64,000 bases of DNA. It comes from 34-65-8 sp963529855. Its GTDB lineage: Bacteria > Pseudomonadota > Alphaproteobacteria > Sphingomonadales > Sphingomonadaceae. Positions 16,678 through 25,206 of the stretch are shown in pieces; within the stretch, counting starts at the first letter, position 1; the number at the start of each line of letters is the position of its first letter. Both the position numbers and the translations under genes were made by a program. The notes beneath the pieces are model-generated. The model was not told where the DNA came from and did not search any database. It saw nothing but the letters and a program-made list of their open reading frames with translations. The stretch lies in NCBI GenBank assembly GCA_963529855.1, contig CAURZK010000003.1, positions 248,001 to 312,000 of the forward strand, in the 5' to 3' direction.

Positions 16678-17859
16678 ATGAACTATGAATCGACCGTGAC
16701 GGCCGACCCGGCCGACGGATACGCACGGGAGATCGATGGCGAGGTGGCTGATCGACCGGTTTCGCGGAACCGGCGTCGGTGGCTGATTGCACTGGGCGTA
16801 TTGCTGGCGATCTTCGTGCTCGCCTATGTCCTGACGCGTGGCGGCGGCGATGCCGCGCCGGCGGAAGGGGCGCAGGTCCCATCGGTCAGTGTCGTTTCAC
16901 CAGGTCGCACCACGGTCGAAGGCACGATCACGGCCACCGGCAGTCTCGCCGCGCGCCGTGAAATGCCCGTCGGCGTGGTCGGCGAAGGTGGCCGCGTGGT
17001 GTCGGTCCCGGTCGAGGCGGGCCAGTGGGTGCGCGCAGGCCAGGTCCTGGCGGTCATCGATCGTTCGGTCCAGTCGCAGCAGGCGCAAAGCGCCGCAGCG
17101 CAGATCCAGGTCGCGCAGGCCGATGCCAATCTCGCGCAGGCCAATCTCGATCGCGCCCTTCAGCTTGTCGAACGCGGGTTCATTTCCAAGGCCGATGTCG
17201 ATCGCCTCACGGCCACGCGCGACGCGGCTGCTGCCCGCGTCCGCGTGGCACAGGCGCAGTATCGCGAACTGCTTGCCCGCAATGCCCGCCTCAACGTGGT
17301 CGCACCGGCTGCCGGGCTGGTGCTCGAACGCAATGTAGAACCCGGCCAGACGGTCGGTGGCGGCACCGGAACGCTGTTCAGCATCGCGCGCGGCGGCGAA
17401 ATGGAATTGCTGGCCGAGGTGGGCGAGGCCGAACTGGCCCGGCTTACGACCGGGGTCGAAGCCGAAGTCGTCCCTGTGGGAACGAGCGAGAAGTTCGTCG
17501 GCCAGGTCTGGCAGATCGCCCCGATCATCGATGAACAGGATCGCCAGGGTACGGTGCGGATCGCGCTCGCCTATGCGCCCGGACTGCGTCCGGGCGGCTT
17601 TGCCACCGCGACCATTCGCAGCGGTACGGTGGTCGCGCCGGTCCTGCCTGAAAGCGCGATCATGTCCGACGATCAGGGCAGCTATGTCTACATAATCGAT
17701 GCCGATAACAAGGTGGTCCGCCGCCCGGTGACGATCGGCGATGTGACCGGATCGGGCATCGTGGTCGCTTCCGGCCTCAACGGACGCGAACGCGTGGTGA
17801 TGCGGGCGGGCGGTTTCCTCAACCCGGGCGAGACGGTTCGTCCCGTGCAGAGCAAGTAA
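16678..17859 (+). CDS. RND efflux periplasmic adaptor (membrane fusion protein)
   Basis: 393 residues. A cytoplasmic tail and one membrane helix (about 34-52) are followed by barrel-sandwich halves split by a short alpha-hairpin rich in A-Q-A and Q-A-N repeats (about 125-200), then beta-barrel and membrane-proximal domains. It bridges the inner-membrane pump and an outer-membrane channel. The permease begins 6 bases after the stop, so they are co-transcribed. No TolC-type gene is in the window. The start has GAAGGG about eight bases upstream. Confidence 0.9.
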   Translation: MNYESTVTADPADGYAREIDGEVADRPVSRNRRRWLIALGVLLAIFVLAYVLTRGGGDAAPAEGAQVPSVSVVSPGRTTVEGTITATGSLAARREMPVGVVGEGGRVVSVPVEAGQWVRAGQVLAVIDRSVQSQQAQSAAAQIQVAQADANLAQANLDRALQLVERGFISKADVDRLTATRDAAAARVRVAQAQYRELLARNARLNVVAPAAGLVLERNVEPGQTVGGGTGTLFSIARGGEMELLAEVGEAELARLTTGVEAEVVPVGTSEKFVGQVWQIAPIIDEQDRQGTVRIALAYAPGLRPGGFATATIRSGTVVAPVLPESAIMSDDQGSYVYIIDADNKVVRRPVTIGDVTGSGIVVASGLNGRERVVMRAGGFLNPGETVRPVQSK

Positions 17860-17865
17860 CGCACC

Positions 17866-20800
17866 ATGGGTCTGCGCAACATATCCGCCTGGTCGATCCG
17901 CAACCCGATCATTCCGATCGTGCTGTTCATCGGCCTGGTCATCGCCGGGTTGATGAGCTTCAGCCGGATGGAGGTGCAGCAGCAGCCCGACATCGAATTC
18001 CCGGCCGTGATGGTCATGATCTCGCAGCCTGGCGCTGCGCCTTCGGAGATCGAGAACCAGATCACCCAGCGGGTCGAATCCGCGGCGCGCGGGGTCGAAG
18101 GGGTCAAGAACCTCAATTCGACCGCGCAGGAAGGCAGTTCCAGCACTTTCGTCGAGTTCGAGCTTGGCACGGATGTCGCCCAGGCCACCAACGAGGTGAA
18201 AGCGGCGATCGACCAGATTCGCGGAGAATTGCCCGACGGCATTCTCGAACCGCAGGTCCAGCGCGTGCAGACCACGTCCGAGCCGATCGGCTATTTCGCG
18301 GTGTCCGCGCCCGACATGACGATCGAGGAACTGAGCTGGTTCGTCGATGATACGATTACCAAACGGTTGCTGACCATAGAGGGCATTGCCGAGGTCGGCC
18401 GCGGCGGGGGCGTCGATCGCGAGATCGTGGTCACGCTCGACCCGGCGCGGATGCAATCGCTCGGGGTTACGGCCAGCCAGATCAATTCCGCGCTGCGCCA
18501 GACCAATGTCAATGCCGCTGGCGGCCAGGCGGAAATCGCCGGTTCGCGCCAGTCGGTTCGCGTCCTGGGCAATGCCGAAACCGCGTTTGATCTGTCGCAG
18601 ACCCAGGTCGCGATCGGTGGTGGCCGCTCGATCAAGCTGTCCGATGTTGCCGACGTACGCGATGCCTATGGCGAAGTGCGCTCGCTCGGCAAGATCGACG
18701 GGCGCCAGGTCATCACCTTCTCGATCACCCGCGCGCGCGGCGCCTCCGACGTGACCGTCTATGATGGCGTGATCGAGGAGCTGGACAAGCTGATCGAGGA
18801 AACGCCGGGCCTTGAATACACCCGCCTGTTCACTTCGGTCGACTACACCAAGGCGCAGTATTCGAGCTCGATGGCGGCCATGGTCGAAGGCGCCGTCCTT
18901 GCAGTCGTCGTCGTCTTCCTGTTCCTGCGCGACTGGCGCGCGACGCTGATTTCGGCGCTTGCGATTCCGCTCTCGGCGATCCCGACCTTCTGGATCATGG
19001 ATCTGCTCGGGTTCACGCTCAACCAGCTTTCGCTGCTGGCACTGGGCCTGGTCGCCGGCGTGCTGGTCGACGATGCCATCGTGGAAATCGAGAATATCGT
19101 CAGACACATGCGAATGGGCAAGAGCGCGTACCAGGCCTCGATCGACGCCGCGGACGAGATCGGCCTGCCGGTGGTCGCGACCACGTTCTCGATCGTCGCG
19201 GTGTTCCTGCCGGTCGGCCTGATGCCCGGCGTGTCGGGGCAATTCTTCAAGAACTTCGGTCTGACCGTCGTCGCCTCCGTGCTGATGTCGCTGCTGGTCG
19301 CGCGCATGATTACGCCGATGATCGCAGCCTATTTCCTCAAGGCGAAGGGGCACGCTTCGCACGGCGAGGGGCGGTTGATGGATCGCTACATCGCCATGCT
19401 CGCCTGGACGCTTGACCAGCGCCGCGCAAATGCCATGCGCGCGGGCCTGACCCCGGCGCCGTTCCGCTTCTGGTACGGGATCGCAGGCACGATCATGTTC
19501 CTGCTGGTCGCCGCGGCTGCCGTCGCAGGAGCGATCGGACTGCTGATGCTGCTGAGCGGGGCAGGGATTGCAGAGCTGGCCGATACGGCCTTCTGGAAGG
19601 AACTGGTCCCGTTCCTGCCGGCGACGCTGGCCAACATCTTTGCTTTCCTGTTCGCGCTGCCGGCGATGCTCATCGCGCTGGCCCTCGCTGCGATGGCCGG
19701 ATGGCTCGGTGCCTTGATGGTTTCTCGGGTGTTCGCCGCGATCGCCAAGGTGTTCGGGGGCGGGTATGCCGACTGGTTCGATTACCGGCTGCAGCGGTTC
19801 CGCGCGCGCCTGCGCGATCACCGCATTTGGATGGTCGGCATTGCGCTTGGCGCTCTGGTCCTCACCGGAATGGTCGGCGCGTCGCTGCCGGGCCAGTTCT
19901 TCCCCGACGTCGATGGCGACTTCAGCCGGGTGCGGATCGAGATGGTGCCGGGCACCACGCTGGAACAGACCGAAGCGGTTGCCGACCGGGTCGCCGCGAT
20001 CGTGGCCGAGGACGAGGATGTCGAGGCTGCACTGCAGCGCGTCAACGAAGGCAACGCGCGCCTGTTCATCACCCTGCGCAAGGACCGGGTGAAGACTCAG
20101 CAGGAATTCGAACGCCAGCTCACTCCGGTGTTCCAGAACATCCCCGACGCGCGGGTTACTTTCCAGTCCAACCAGGGTGGTGGCGGCACCGGCCGGCCGA
20201 TCTCGGTCATGCTTTCGGGCAGCGATTCGCAACTGCTGAACGATACCGCCGCGGTGCTGGTCGAGCAGATGAAGACCCTGCCGGGCATCGTCGCCCCCCG
20301 GATCGAGGCCGACATGCGCCGGCCTGAGCTGATTATCGAGCCGCGCCTCGACCTGGCTGCGACGCTTGGCGTTACCACCACCGCGCTCAGCCAGACGATC
20401 CGCATCGCGACACTGGGCGACATCGATCAGAACGCGGCGAAGTTCTCGCTTTCGGACCGCCAGATCCCCATCCGTGTCCGCTTGCCGCAGGATTCGCGCG
20501 AGGATCTGGACACCATCCGCAACCTGCCGGTGCCGACCACCAGCGGTGCATCGATACCTCTCTCGCGCGTGGCCGACATCTCGTTCGGCTCAGGTCCGAC
20601 CACGATCCAGCGTTACAACCAGAACCGCCGCATCTTCGTTGGCGCGGATCTGGGCGAAGGCGTGGCCAAAGGTGACGCGATGGCCGCCATCCAGAACCTG
20701 CCGATCATGAAGGATCTGCCCGCCGGCGTTTCCAATGCCCCGGTTGGCGAGGATGAATGGCAGGCCGAAATGCAGGAAAGCTTCGGCGTGGCCCTGCTCG

Positions 20801-21354
20801 CGGGTATCCTGCTGGTGTTCGCCGTGCTGGTGCTGCTGTACCACCGCTTCGTCTCGCCGCTGGTCAATATGGCCTCGCTGTTCCTTGCGCCGCTCGGCGG
20901 TCTGCTGGCGATCTGGGCGATCGGGCAGCCGCTATCGATGCCGGTGTTCATTGGCATCCTGATGCTGTTCGGCATCGTGGCGAAGAACTCGATCCTGCTG
21001 ATCGACTTCGCCATCGAGGAAATGGCGGTTGGCGTGCCCAAGCTCGAAGCGCTGATGGACGCCGGGCGCAAGCGTGCCCAGCCGATCGTCATGACGACAG
21101 TGGCGATGGTTGCCGGCATGGTTCCGACCGCGCTGGCGCTCAGCGGCGACGGGGCCTGGCGCGCGCCGATGGGAACGGTGGTGATCGGCGGGCTGCTGCT
21201 CTCGACCCTGCTGACGCTGCTGATCGTGCCGGCCGGGTTCAGTCTTGCCGATGGGCTGGAGAAGCGGCTGGGCCCGTGGCTGCGCACGCGGTTCCTGACC
21301 TACAAGCCCGGCGACGAGAACCGAACCGGCGGTGAGGCGTTACCGGCCGAGTGA
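17866..21354 (+). CDS. RND multidrug/solute efflux permease (AcrB/HAE1 superfamily) with internal membrane insert
   Basis: 1162 residues against about 1040 in the family. The N-terminus (I-R-N-P-I-I-P-I-V), the TM4 proton-relay pair in GVLVDDAIVEIEN (near residue 400) and the second-half GIVAKNSILLIDF motif are intact. The extra length sits between TM6 and TM7, roughly residues 490-655. It contains a strongly hydrophobic stretch at about 535-565, another at about 584-627, and a charged linker. The second porter domain resumes after G-Q-F-F-P-D-V-D-G-D-F. Proton-driven export across the envelope with the preceding adaptor is expected; the substrate is unknown. The stop overlaps the DUF445 start (GTGA). 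Confidence 0.9.
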   Translation: MGLRNISAWSIRNPIIPIVLFIGLVIAGLMSFSRMEVQQQPDIEFPAVMVMISQPGAAPSEIENQITQRVESAARGVEGVKNLNSTAQEGSSSTFVEFELGTDVAQATNEVKAAIDQIRGELPDGILEPQVQRVQTTSEPIGYFAVSAPDMTIEELSWFVDDTITKRLLTIEGIAEVGRGGGVDREIVVTLDPARMQSLGVTASQINSALRQTNVNAAGGQAEIAGSRQSVRVLGNAETAFDLSQTQVAIGGGRSIKLSDVADVRDAYGEVRSLGKIDGRQVITFSITRARGASDVTVYDGVIEELDKLIEETPGLEYTRLFTSVDYTKAQYSSSMAAMVEGAVLAVVVVFLFLRDWRATLISALAIPLSAIPTFWIMDLLGFTLNQLSLLALGLVAGVLVDDAIVEIENIVRHMRMGKSAYQASIDAADEIGLPVVATTFSIVAVFLPVGLMPGVSGQFFKNFGLTVVASVLMSLLVARMITPMIAAYFLKAKGHASHGEGRLMDRYIAMLAWTLDQRRANAMRAGLTPAPFRFWYGIAGTIMFLLVAAAAVAGAIGLLMLLSGAGIAELADTAFWKELVPFLPATLANIFAFLFALPAMLIALALAAMAGWLGALMVSRVFAAIAKVFGGGYADWFDYRLQRFRARLRDHRIWMVGIALGALVLTGMVGASLPGQFFPDVDGDFSRVRIEMVPGTTLEQTEAVADRVAAIVAEDEDVEAALQRVNEGNARLFITLRKDRVKTQQEFERQLTPVFQNIPDARVTFQSNQGGGGTGRPISVMLSGSDSQLLNDTAAVLVEQMKTLPGIVAPRIEADMRRPELIIEPRLDLAATLGVTTTALSQTIRIATLGDIDQNAAKFSLSDRQIPIRVRLPQDSREDLDTIRNLPVPTTSGASIPLSRVADISFGSGPTTIQRYNQNRRIFVGADLGEGVAKGDAMAAIQNLPIMKDLPAGVSNAPVGEDEWQAEMQESFGVALLAGILLVFAVLVLLYHRFVSPLVNMASLFLAPLGGLLAIWAIGQPLSMPVFIGILMLFGIVAKNSILLIDFAIEEMAVGVPKLEALMDAGRKRAQPIVMTTVAMVAGMVPTALALSGDGAWRAPMGTVVIGGLLLSTLLTLLIVPAGFSLADGLEKRLGPWLRTRFLTYKPGDENRTGGEALPAE

Positions 21355-22664
21355 AGGCTGACGAAACCACCCCGCAAGACCGCACCGGCTGGCTGAGGCT
21401 GCGCGCACCTCGCACCGTTCCGGCCGCCTTGCCGGTCGATCGCGCACGCTCGATGCGGCGCACCGCCACGCTGATGCTGGTGCTGATGGCGGGCGTGTTC
21501 CTCGCCACCCGCCAGGTCCTCGACCTGCATCCGGCATGGGGTTACGTCCACGCCTTTGCCGAGGCGGCGATGGTGGGCGGCCTTGCGGACTGGTTCGCGG
21601 TGACTGCGTTGTTCCGCCATCCGCTGGGCATACCGATCCCGCACACCGCGATTATCCCGGAAAACAAGGACCGCATCGCCGACACCATGGCGCAGTTCCT
21701 GCGTGAGTACTTCCTCACCCCGGCGGTGGTCGCGCGGCGCATGCAGGCCATGAACATGGCGCGCGCGGCGGGCGATTTCCTTGCCGAGCCGGGCAAGGGC
21801 ACGCGCAGCCGGATCGGCGCAGGCGCGGCAGAACTGCTTGCCGGAGTGCTCGAATCGCTCGACCCGGAACGGCTGGGCGGACAGGTCAGGGCCGGGCTCA
21901 AGGTCCAGCTCGAAAAGCTCGAGATCGCCCCGCTGCTGGGCCAGATGCTCAGCGCCGCGATTGCCGACAAGCGCCATTTGCCGCTGATGGACAGCCTGAT
22001 CCGATGGGCGGGCCTGACACTGGAAGATAACGAGGACATGGTCCGCACCATGATCCATGATCGCGCCAACGCGCTGCTGCGCTTCACCGGGCTCGACGAA
22101 CGGCTGGCGAATTCGGTGCTCGACGGGCTTTACCGCCTGCTGGCCGAAGTGCTGGTCGATCCGCAGCATCCCTTGCGCAACAAGATCGAGGAAGGGCTGG
22201 AAAAGGTCGCCCACGACCTCGTCCACGATCCCGCAACACAGGAGAAGGTCGAACGGTTCAAGCGCGAATTGCTCGACAACCCGGCAGTGGCTGCGTGGTG
22301 GCAGGGCGTTTGGGAACGGCTGAGAAAAGCCCTGATCGAACGTGCACGCAACCCGGATGGCGCGCTCGACGGGTGGATCGGGTCCACCCTGGGCGAATTG
22401 GGCGGCGCGCTGCGCGAGGACGCTCGCCTGCAGCTACAGGTCAACCGGTTCGCCCGCCGTACTGCCGTGGGCGTTACCACGCGCTATGGCGATCAGATCG
22501 TCCGCCTGGTGAGCGAAACGGTCAAGCGCTGGGATGCCACCACGATCACCGCCCGGGTCGAAAGCGCCGTCGGCCGCGACCTCCAGTTCATCCGCATCAA
22601 CGGCACGCTGGTGGGCGGGCTGGTGGGCGTGACGATCCACGCGGTGGACGGTTTGCTGGGTTAG
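21351..22664 (+). CDS. DUF445 family membrane protein
   Basis: 437 residues; starts GTG inside the stop of the RND permease. A membrane helix at about 42-60 is followed by the typical E-A-A-M-V-G-G-L-A-D-W-F-A-V-T-A-L-F block, a long helical middle, and a second helix at the very C-terminus (I-R-I-N-G-T-L-V-G-G-L-V-G). Proteins of this family span the inner membrane twice with a large helical domain; function is unknown. Coupling to the RND pair suggests a shared envelope role, which is inference only. Confidence 0.85.
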   Translation: MKADETTPQDRTGWLRLRAPRTVPAALPVDRARSMRRTATLMLVLMAGVFLATRQVLDLHPAWGYVHAFAEAAMVGGLADWFAVTALFRHPLGIPIPHTAIIPENKDRIADTMAQFLREYFLTPAVVARRMQAMNMARAAGDFLAEPGKGTRSRIGAGAAELLAGVLESLDPERLGGQVRAGLKVQLEKLEIAPLLGQMLSAAIADKRHLPLMDSLIRWAGLTLEDNEDMVRTMIHDRANALLRFTGLDERLANSVLDGLYRLLAEVLVDPQHPLRNKIEEGLEKVAHDLVHDPATQEKVERFKRELLDNPAVAAWWQGVWERLRKALIERARNPDGALDGWIGSTLGELGGALREDARLQLQVNRFARRTAVGVTTRYGDQIVRLVSETVKRWDATTITARVESAVGRDLQFIRINGTLVGGLVGVTIHAVDGLLG

Positions 22665-22678
22665 CGGCAATGTAAAAA

Positions 22679-22712
22679 GGGCGGCACCGTCCGGCGCCGC
22701 CCCAGTTTTTTT
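22679..22712 (+). terminator. rho-independent terminator after the DUF445 gene
   Basis: GGGCGGC pairs with GCCGCCC with a ten-base loop, and is followed after CAG by a seven-T run. It lies between the convergent DUF445 and etfA genes and can serve the plus-strand transcript directly; an upstream AAAAA would act for the other strand. Confidence 0.8.
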
Positions 22713-22726
22713 CGATATTTCCGGCG

Positions 22727-23656
22727 TTACAGCTTCCCGGTCAGTTCCGGCACCAGCTTGAACAGGTCGCCGACCAGGCCGATGTCGGCAACCTGGAAGA
22801 TGGGCGCGTCCTCGTCCTTGTTGATGGCGATGATGGTCTTTGAATCCTTCATACCCGCAAGGTGCTGGATCGCGCCGGAGATGCCGACCGCGATGTAGAC
22901 TTCGGGCGCGACGATCTTGCCCGTCTGGCCAACCTGGTAATCATTGGGGACATAGCCCGCGTCGACGGCCGCGCGGCTCGCGCCCACGCCCGCGCCGAGC
23001 TTGTCGGCAAGCGGGATGATCACTTCCTCGAACGTTGCCGCGTCTTTCAGCGCGCGGCCGCCCGAAACGATCACCTTGGCGCTGGTCAGTTCGGGGCGCT
23101 CGCTCTTGGCCAGTTCCGATCCGACGAAGCTGGAAAGGCCCGCGTCACCGGGACCGGATACGGCTTCGACGACACCCGAACCGCCTTCGCTGGCAGCCTT
23201 GTCGAACGCGGTGCCGCGCACGGTCAGGACGAGCTTGGAATCGCTGGATTGAACGGTCGCGATGGCGTTGCCGGCATAGATCGGACGGGTAAAGGTCTTG
23301 TCGCCCTCGATCCCGATGACCTCGGAAATCTGCATCACATCGAGCAGCGCGGCGACTCGCGGGGCAATGTTCTTGCCCGTGGTCGTGGCAGGCGCGACGA
23401 AGGCGTCGTGATGGCCCATGAGGTCGGCGGCCAGCGGGGCCACGTTTTCGGCGAGCATGTGCTCGTACGCGGCATCGTCGGCCACGTGGACCTTGCCCAC
23501 GCCCGCGATCTTCGCGGCAGCTTCGGCAACCGCGCCGCAGCCCTTGCCGGCGACGAGCAGGTGAACTTCGCCCAGCTTGCTGGCGGCGGTCACCGCCGAA
23601 AGCGTCGCATCCTTCACCGCGGCATTGTCATGTTCGACCAGAACCAGAGTCTTCAT
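22727..23656 (-). CDS. etfA: electron transfer flavoprotein alpha subunit
   Basis: 309 residues, usual length. The N-terminal alpha/beta domain is followed by the FAD-binding C-terminal domain with the signature G-I-S-G-A-I-Q-H-L-A-G-M and then I-N-K-D-E-D-A-P-I-F. EtfAB accepts electrons from acyl-CoA dehydrogenases and passes them to ETF:ubiquinone oxidoreductase. It follows etfB by 61 bases in the same transcript. A candidate LiuR-type operator lies before etfB. Confidence 0.95.
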   Translation of the reverse strand: MKTLVLVEHDNAAVKDATLSAVTAASKLGEVHLLVAGKGCGAVAEAAAKIAGVGKVHVADDAAYEHMLAENVAPLAADLMGHHDAFVAPATTTGKNIAPRVAALLDVMQISEVIGIEGDKTFTRPIYAGNAIATVQSSDSKLVLTVRGTAFDKAASEGGSGVVEAVSGPGDAGLSSFVGSELAKSERPELTSAKVIVSGGRALKDAATFEEVIIPLADKLGAGVGASRAAVDAGYVPNDYQVGQTGKIVAPEVYIAVGISGAIQHLAGMKDSKTIIAINKDEDAPIFQVADIGLVGDLFKLVPELTGKL

Positions 23657-23717
23657 GTGTTCAGTCCTTGAATGTGTGTGTCCGGCTCAGGCGATAAAGT
23701 CGCCTGTTGCCAGGATC

Positions 23718-24464
23718 TCAAGCGATCCCGAGCGCCTTGATCTTCGCGACCAGCTCATCGACATCGGCGACCTTGATCCCGGCGCTGCGCACCGGCGGTT
23801 CGCTGACCTTCAGCGTGGTCAGGCGCGGCGCGGTATCGACGCCGTAGTCGGCCGGCGTCTTGGTCGCGAGCGGCTTCGACTTCGCCTTCATGATGTTCGG
23901 CAGGCTGGCATAGCGCGGCTCGTTCAGGCGCAGGTCGGTGGTCACGATCGCGGGCAGCGCCAGCTTGACTGTCTCCAGCCCGCCATCGATCTCGCGCTTC
24001 ACAGTGACGCTGTCGCCCTCGACCTCGACGGTGTTGGCGAAAGTGCCCTGCGGCCGGCCCATCAGGGCGGCGAGCATCTGGCCGGTCTGGTTGCTGTCGT
24101 CCGAAATCGACTGCTTGCCGAGCAGGATCAGGCCCGGATTTTCTTCCGTCGCGATCGCCTTCAGGATTTTGGCGACGGCCAGCGGTTCGACCTCGTTTTC
24201 CGTCTCGACCAGGATCGCGCGGTCGGCGCCCATGGCGAGCGCGGTGCGCAGCGTTTCCTGCGCCTTGGCCGGGCCGATCGAAACGACCACGATTTCTTCC
24301 GCCTTGCCCTTTTCCTTCAGGCGCAGCGCTTCCTCGACCGCGATCTCGTCGAACGGGTTCATGCTCATCTTGACGTTGGCGAGGTCCACGCCCGTGCCAT
24401 CGGCCTTGACCCGCGGCTTGACGTTGTAGTCGATGACCCGTTTCACGGGCACGAGGATCTTCAT
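23718..24464 (-). CDS. etfB: electron transfer flavoprotein beta subunit
   Basis: 248 residues, usual length. It starts MKILVPVKRVIDYNVK and carries the A-L-A-M-G-A-D-R-A-I and G-K-Q-S-I-S-D-D-S-N-Q-T-G AMP-binding blocks and the ETF beta signature near residues 150-185. It forms the heterodimer with EtfA in fatty-acid and branched-chain amino-acid oxidation. AGGAAGGA lies upstream as ribosome binding site. A palindromic operator candidate at 24511-24526 lies 46 bases before the start codon. Confidence 0.95.
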   Translation of the reverse strand: MKILVPVKRVIDYNVKPRVKADGTGVDLANVKMSMNPFDEIAVEEALRLKEKGKAEEIVVVSIGPAKAQETLRTALAMGADRAILVETENEVEPLAVAKILKAIATEENPGLILLGKQSISDDSNQTGQMLAALMGRPQGTFANTVEVEGDSVTVKREIDGGLETVKLALPAIVTTDLRLNEPRYASLPNIMKAKSKPLATKTPADYGVDTAPRLTTLKVSEPPVRSAGIKVADVDELVAKIKALGIA

Positions 24465-24510
24465 GAAGGTATCCTTCCTCTCGAATGTCGCGGCGCCCGC
24501 CTAGCTAGCG

Positions 24511-24526
24511 TTTACGTAAACGTCAA
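24511..24526 (-). promoter_or_regulatory. candidate LiuR-type (MerR family) operator upstream of etfBA
   Basis: TTTACGTAAACGTCAA, which reads TTGACGTTTACGTAAA toward etfB. It is an imperfect inverted repeat, extended by a perfect 14-base palindrome at 24509-24522. It resembles sites known for LiuR-type regulators of branched-chain amino-acid catabolism, and the TTGACG half could be the -35 element. Confidence 0.5.
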
Positions 24527-24665
24527 GTAGATGGGACTCGCGTGAAACCCTGTGGGCCATGTTCCCCTCGCGTCGCGGGCGCGCGGGGTCAACCCCAGTT
24601 GTGCGGCTGACTTTACCTGCGATCCGATCGGGCATAGCTTTGCTGCGGGTCCGGGAGGTATTGCC

Positions 24666-25181
24666 ATGATCGCTCGCCTGCTTGCCATACCATTGCTGAT
24701 TGCTTCGCCCGCGCTCGCCGCGCAGGAAACCCGCGCCGCTCCTGATGGGCACGTGCCGCCGCCTGCGACCATTGCCGAGGCGGCCTGGCTGGTGGGCGAC
24801 TGGGTGGGTACGGGGATCGGCGGGGCGGAGGGATCGGAAGTCTGGCTCCCGCCCACCGGGTCGACCATGGTCGGCTTGTTCGTGCAGGAACAGGCCGACG
24901 GCTCGATCATGTTCACCGAGCACATGTACCTGACCGAGGAGGCCGGCAGCCTCATGGTCAAACTGAAGCACTTCAATCCCGACCTGACCGGGTGGGAGGA
25001 AAAGGACGCGATGGTCCGCTTCCGGCTGCTGTCGATCGAACCGTGCGCGGCCTATTTCGCCAGCCTCACCTACCGCTGCGACGGGCCCGACGGCCTGCTG
25101 GTCGCCGTGCGGATGAAGAGCGAGGGTGACAAGGTGGACGAGCTGGTCTTCCGCTTCAAGCGGCGCCAGCCCGCACCCTGA
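24666..25181 (+). CDS. secreted DUF6265-like protein
   Basis: 171 residues from the ATG at 24666, which has GGGAGG seven bases upstream. A cleavable signal peptide ends near A-L-A-A-Q (residues 14-18). The mature part has W-L-V-G-D-W-V-G-T near its start, G-S-T-M-V-G-L-F, then E-H-M-Y-L and K-L-K-H-F-N-P-D, a lipocalin/THAP4-like small beta-barrel pattern. It should be periplasmic; the ligand is unknown. It is divergent from etfB and converges on sucC. Confidence 0.7.
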   Translation: MIARLLAIPLLIASPALAAQETRAAPDGHVPPPATIAEAAWLVGDWVGTGIGGAEGSEVWLPPTGSTMVGLFVQEQADGSIMFTEHMYLTEEAGSLMVKLKHFNPDLTGWEEKDAMVRFRLLSIEPCAAYFASLTYRCDGPDGLLVAVRMKSEGDKVDELVFRFKRRQPAP

Positions 25182-25185
25182 ACCC

Positions 25186-25206
25186 GGCGGCTTACGCCGC
25201 CTTCTT
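25186..25206 (+). terminator. weak terminator hairpin between the DUF6265-like gene and sucC
   Basis: GGCGGC-TTAC-GCCGCC followed by TTCTT. The right arm overlaps the last codons of the convergent sucC. Confidence 0.4.

Noticed and set aside
16897..20232. 1111-codon open frame antisense to the RND adaptor and permease
   Set aside because: It mirrors two clearly real RND genes; long antisense frames are common in high-GC DNA, and its residues are His/Arg/Asp-rich low complexity.
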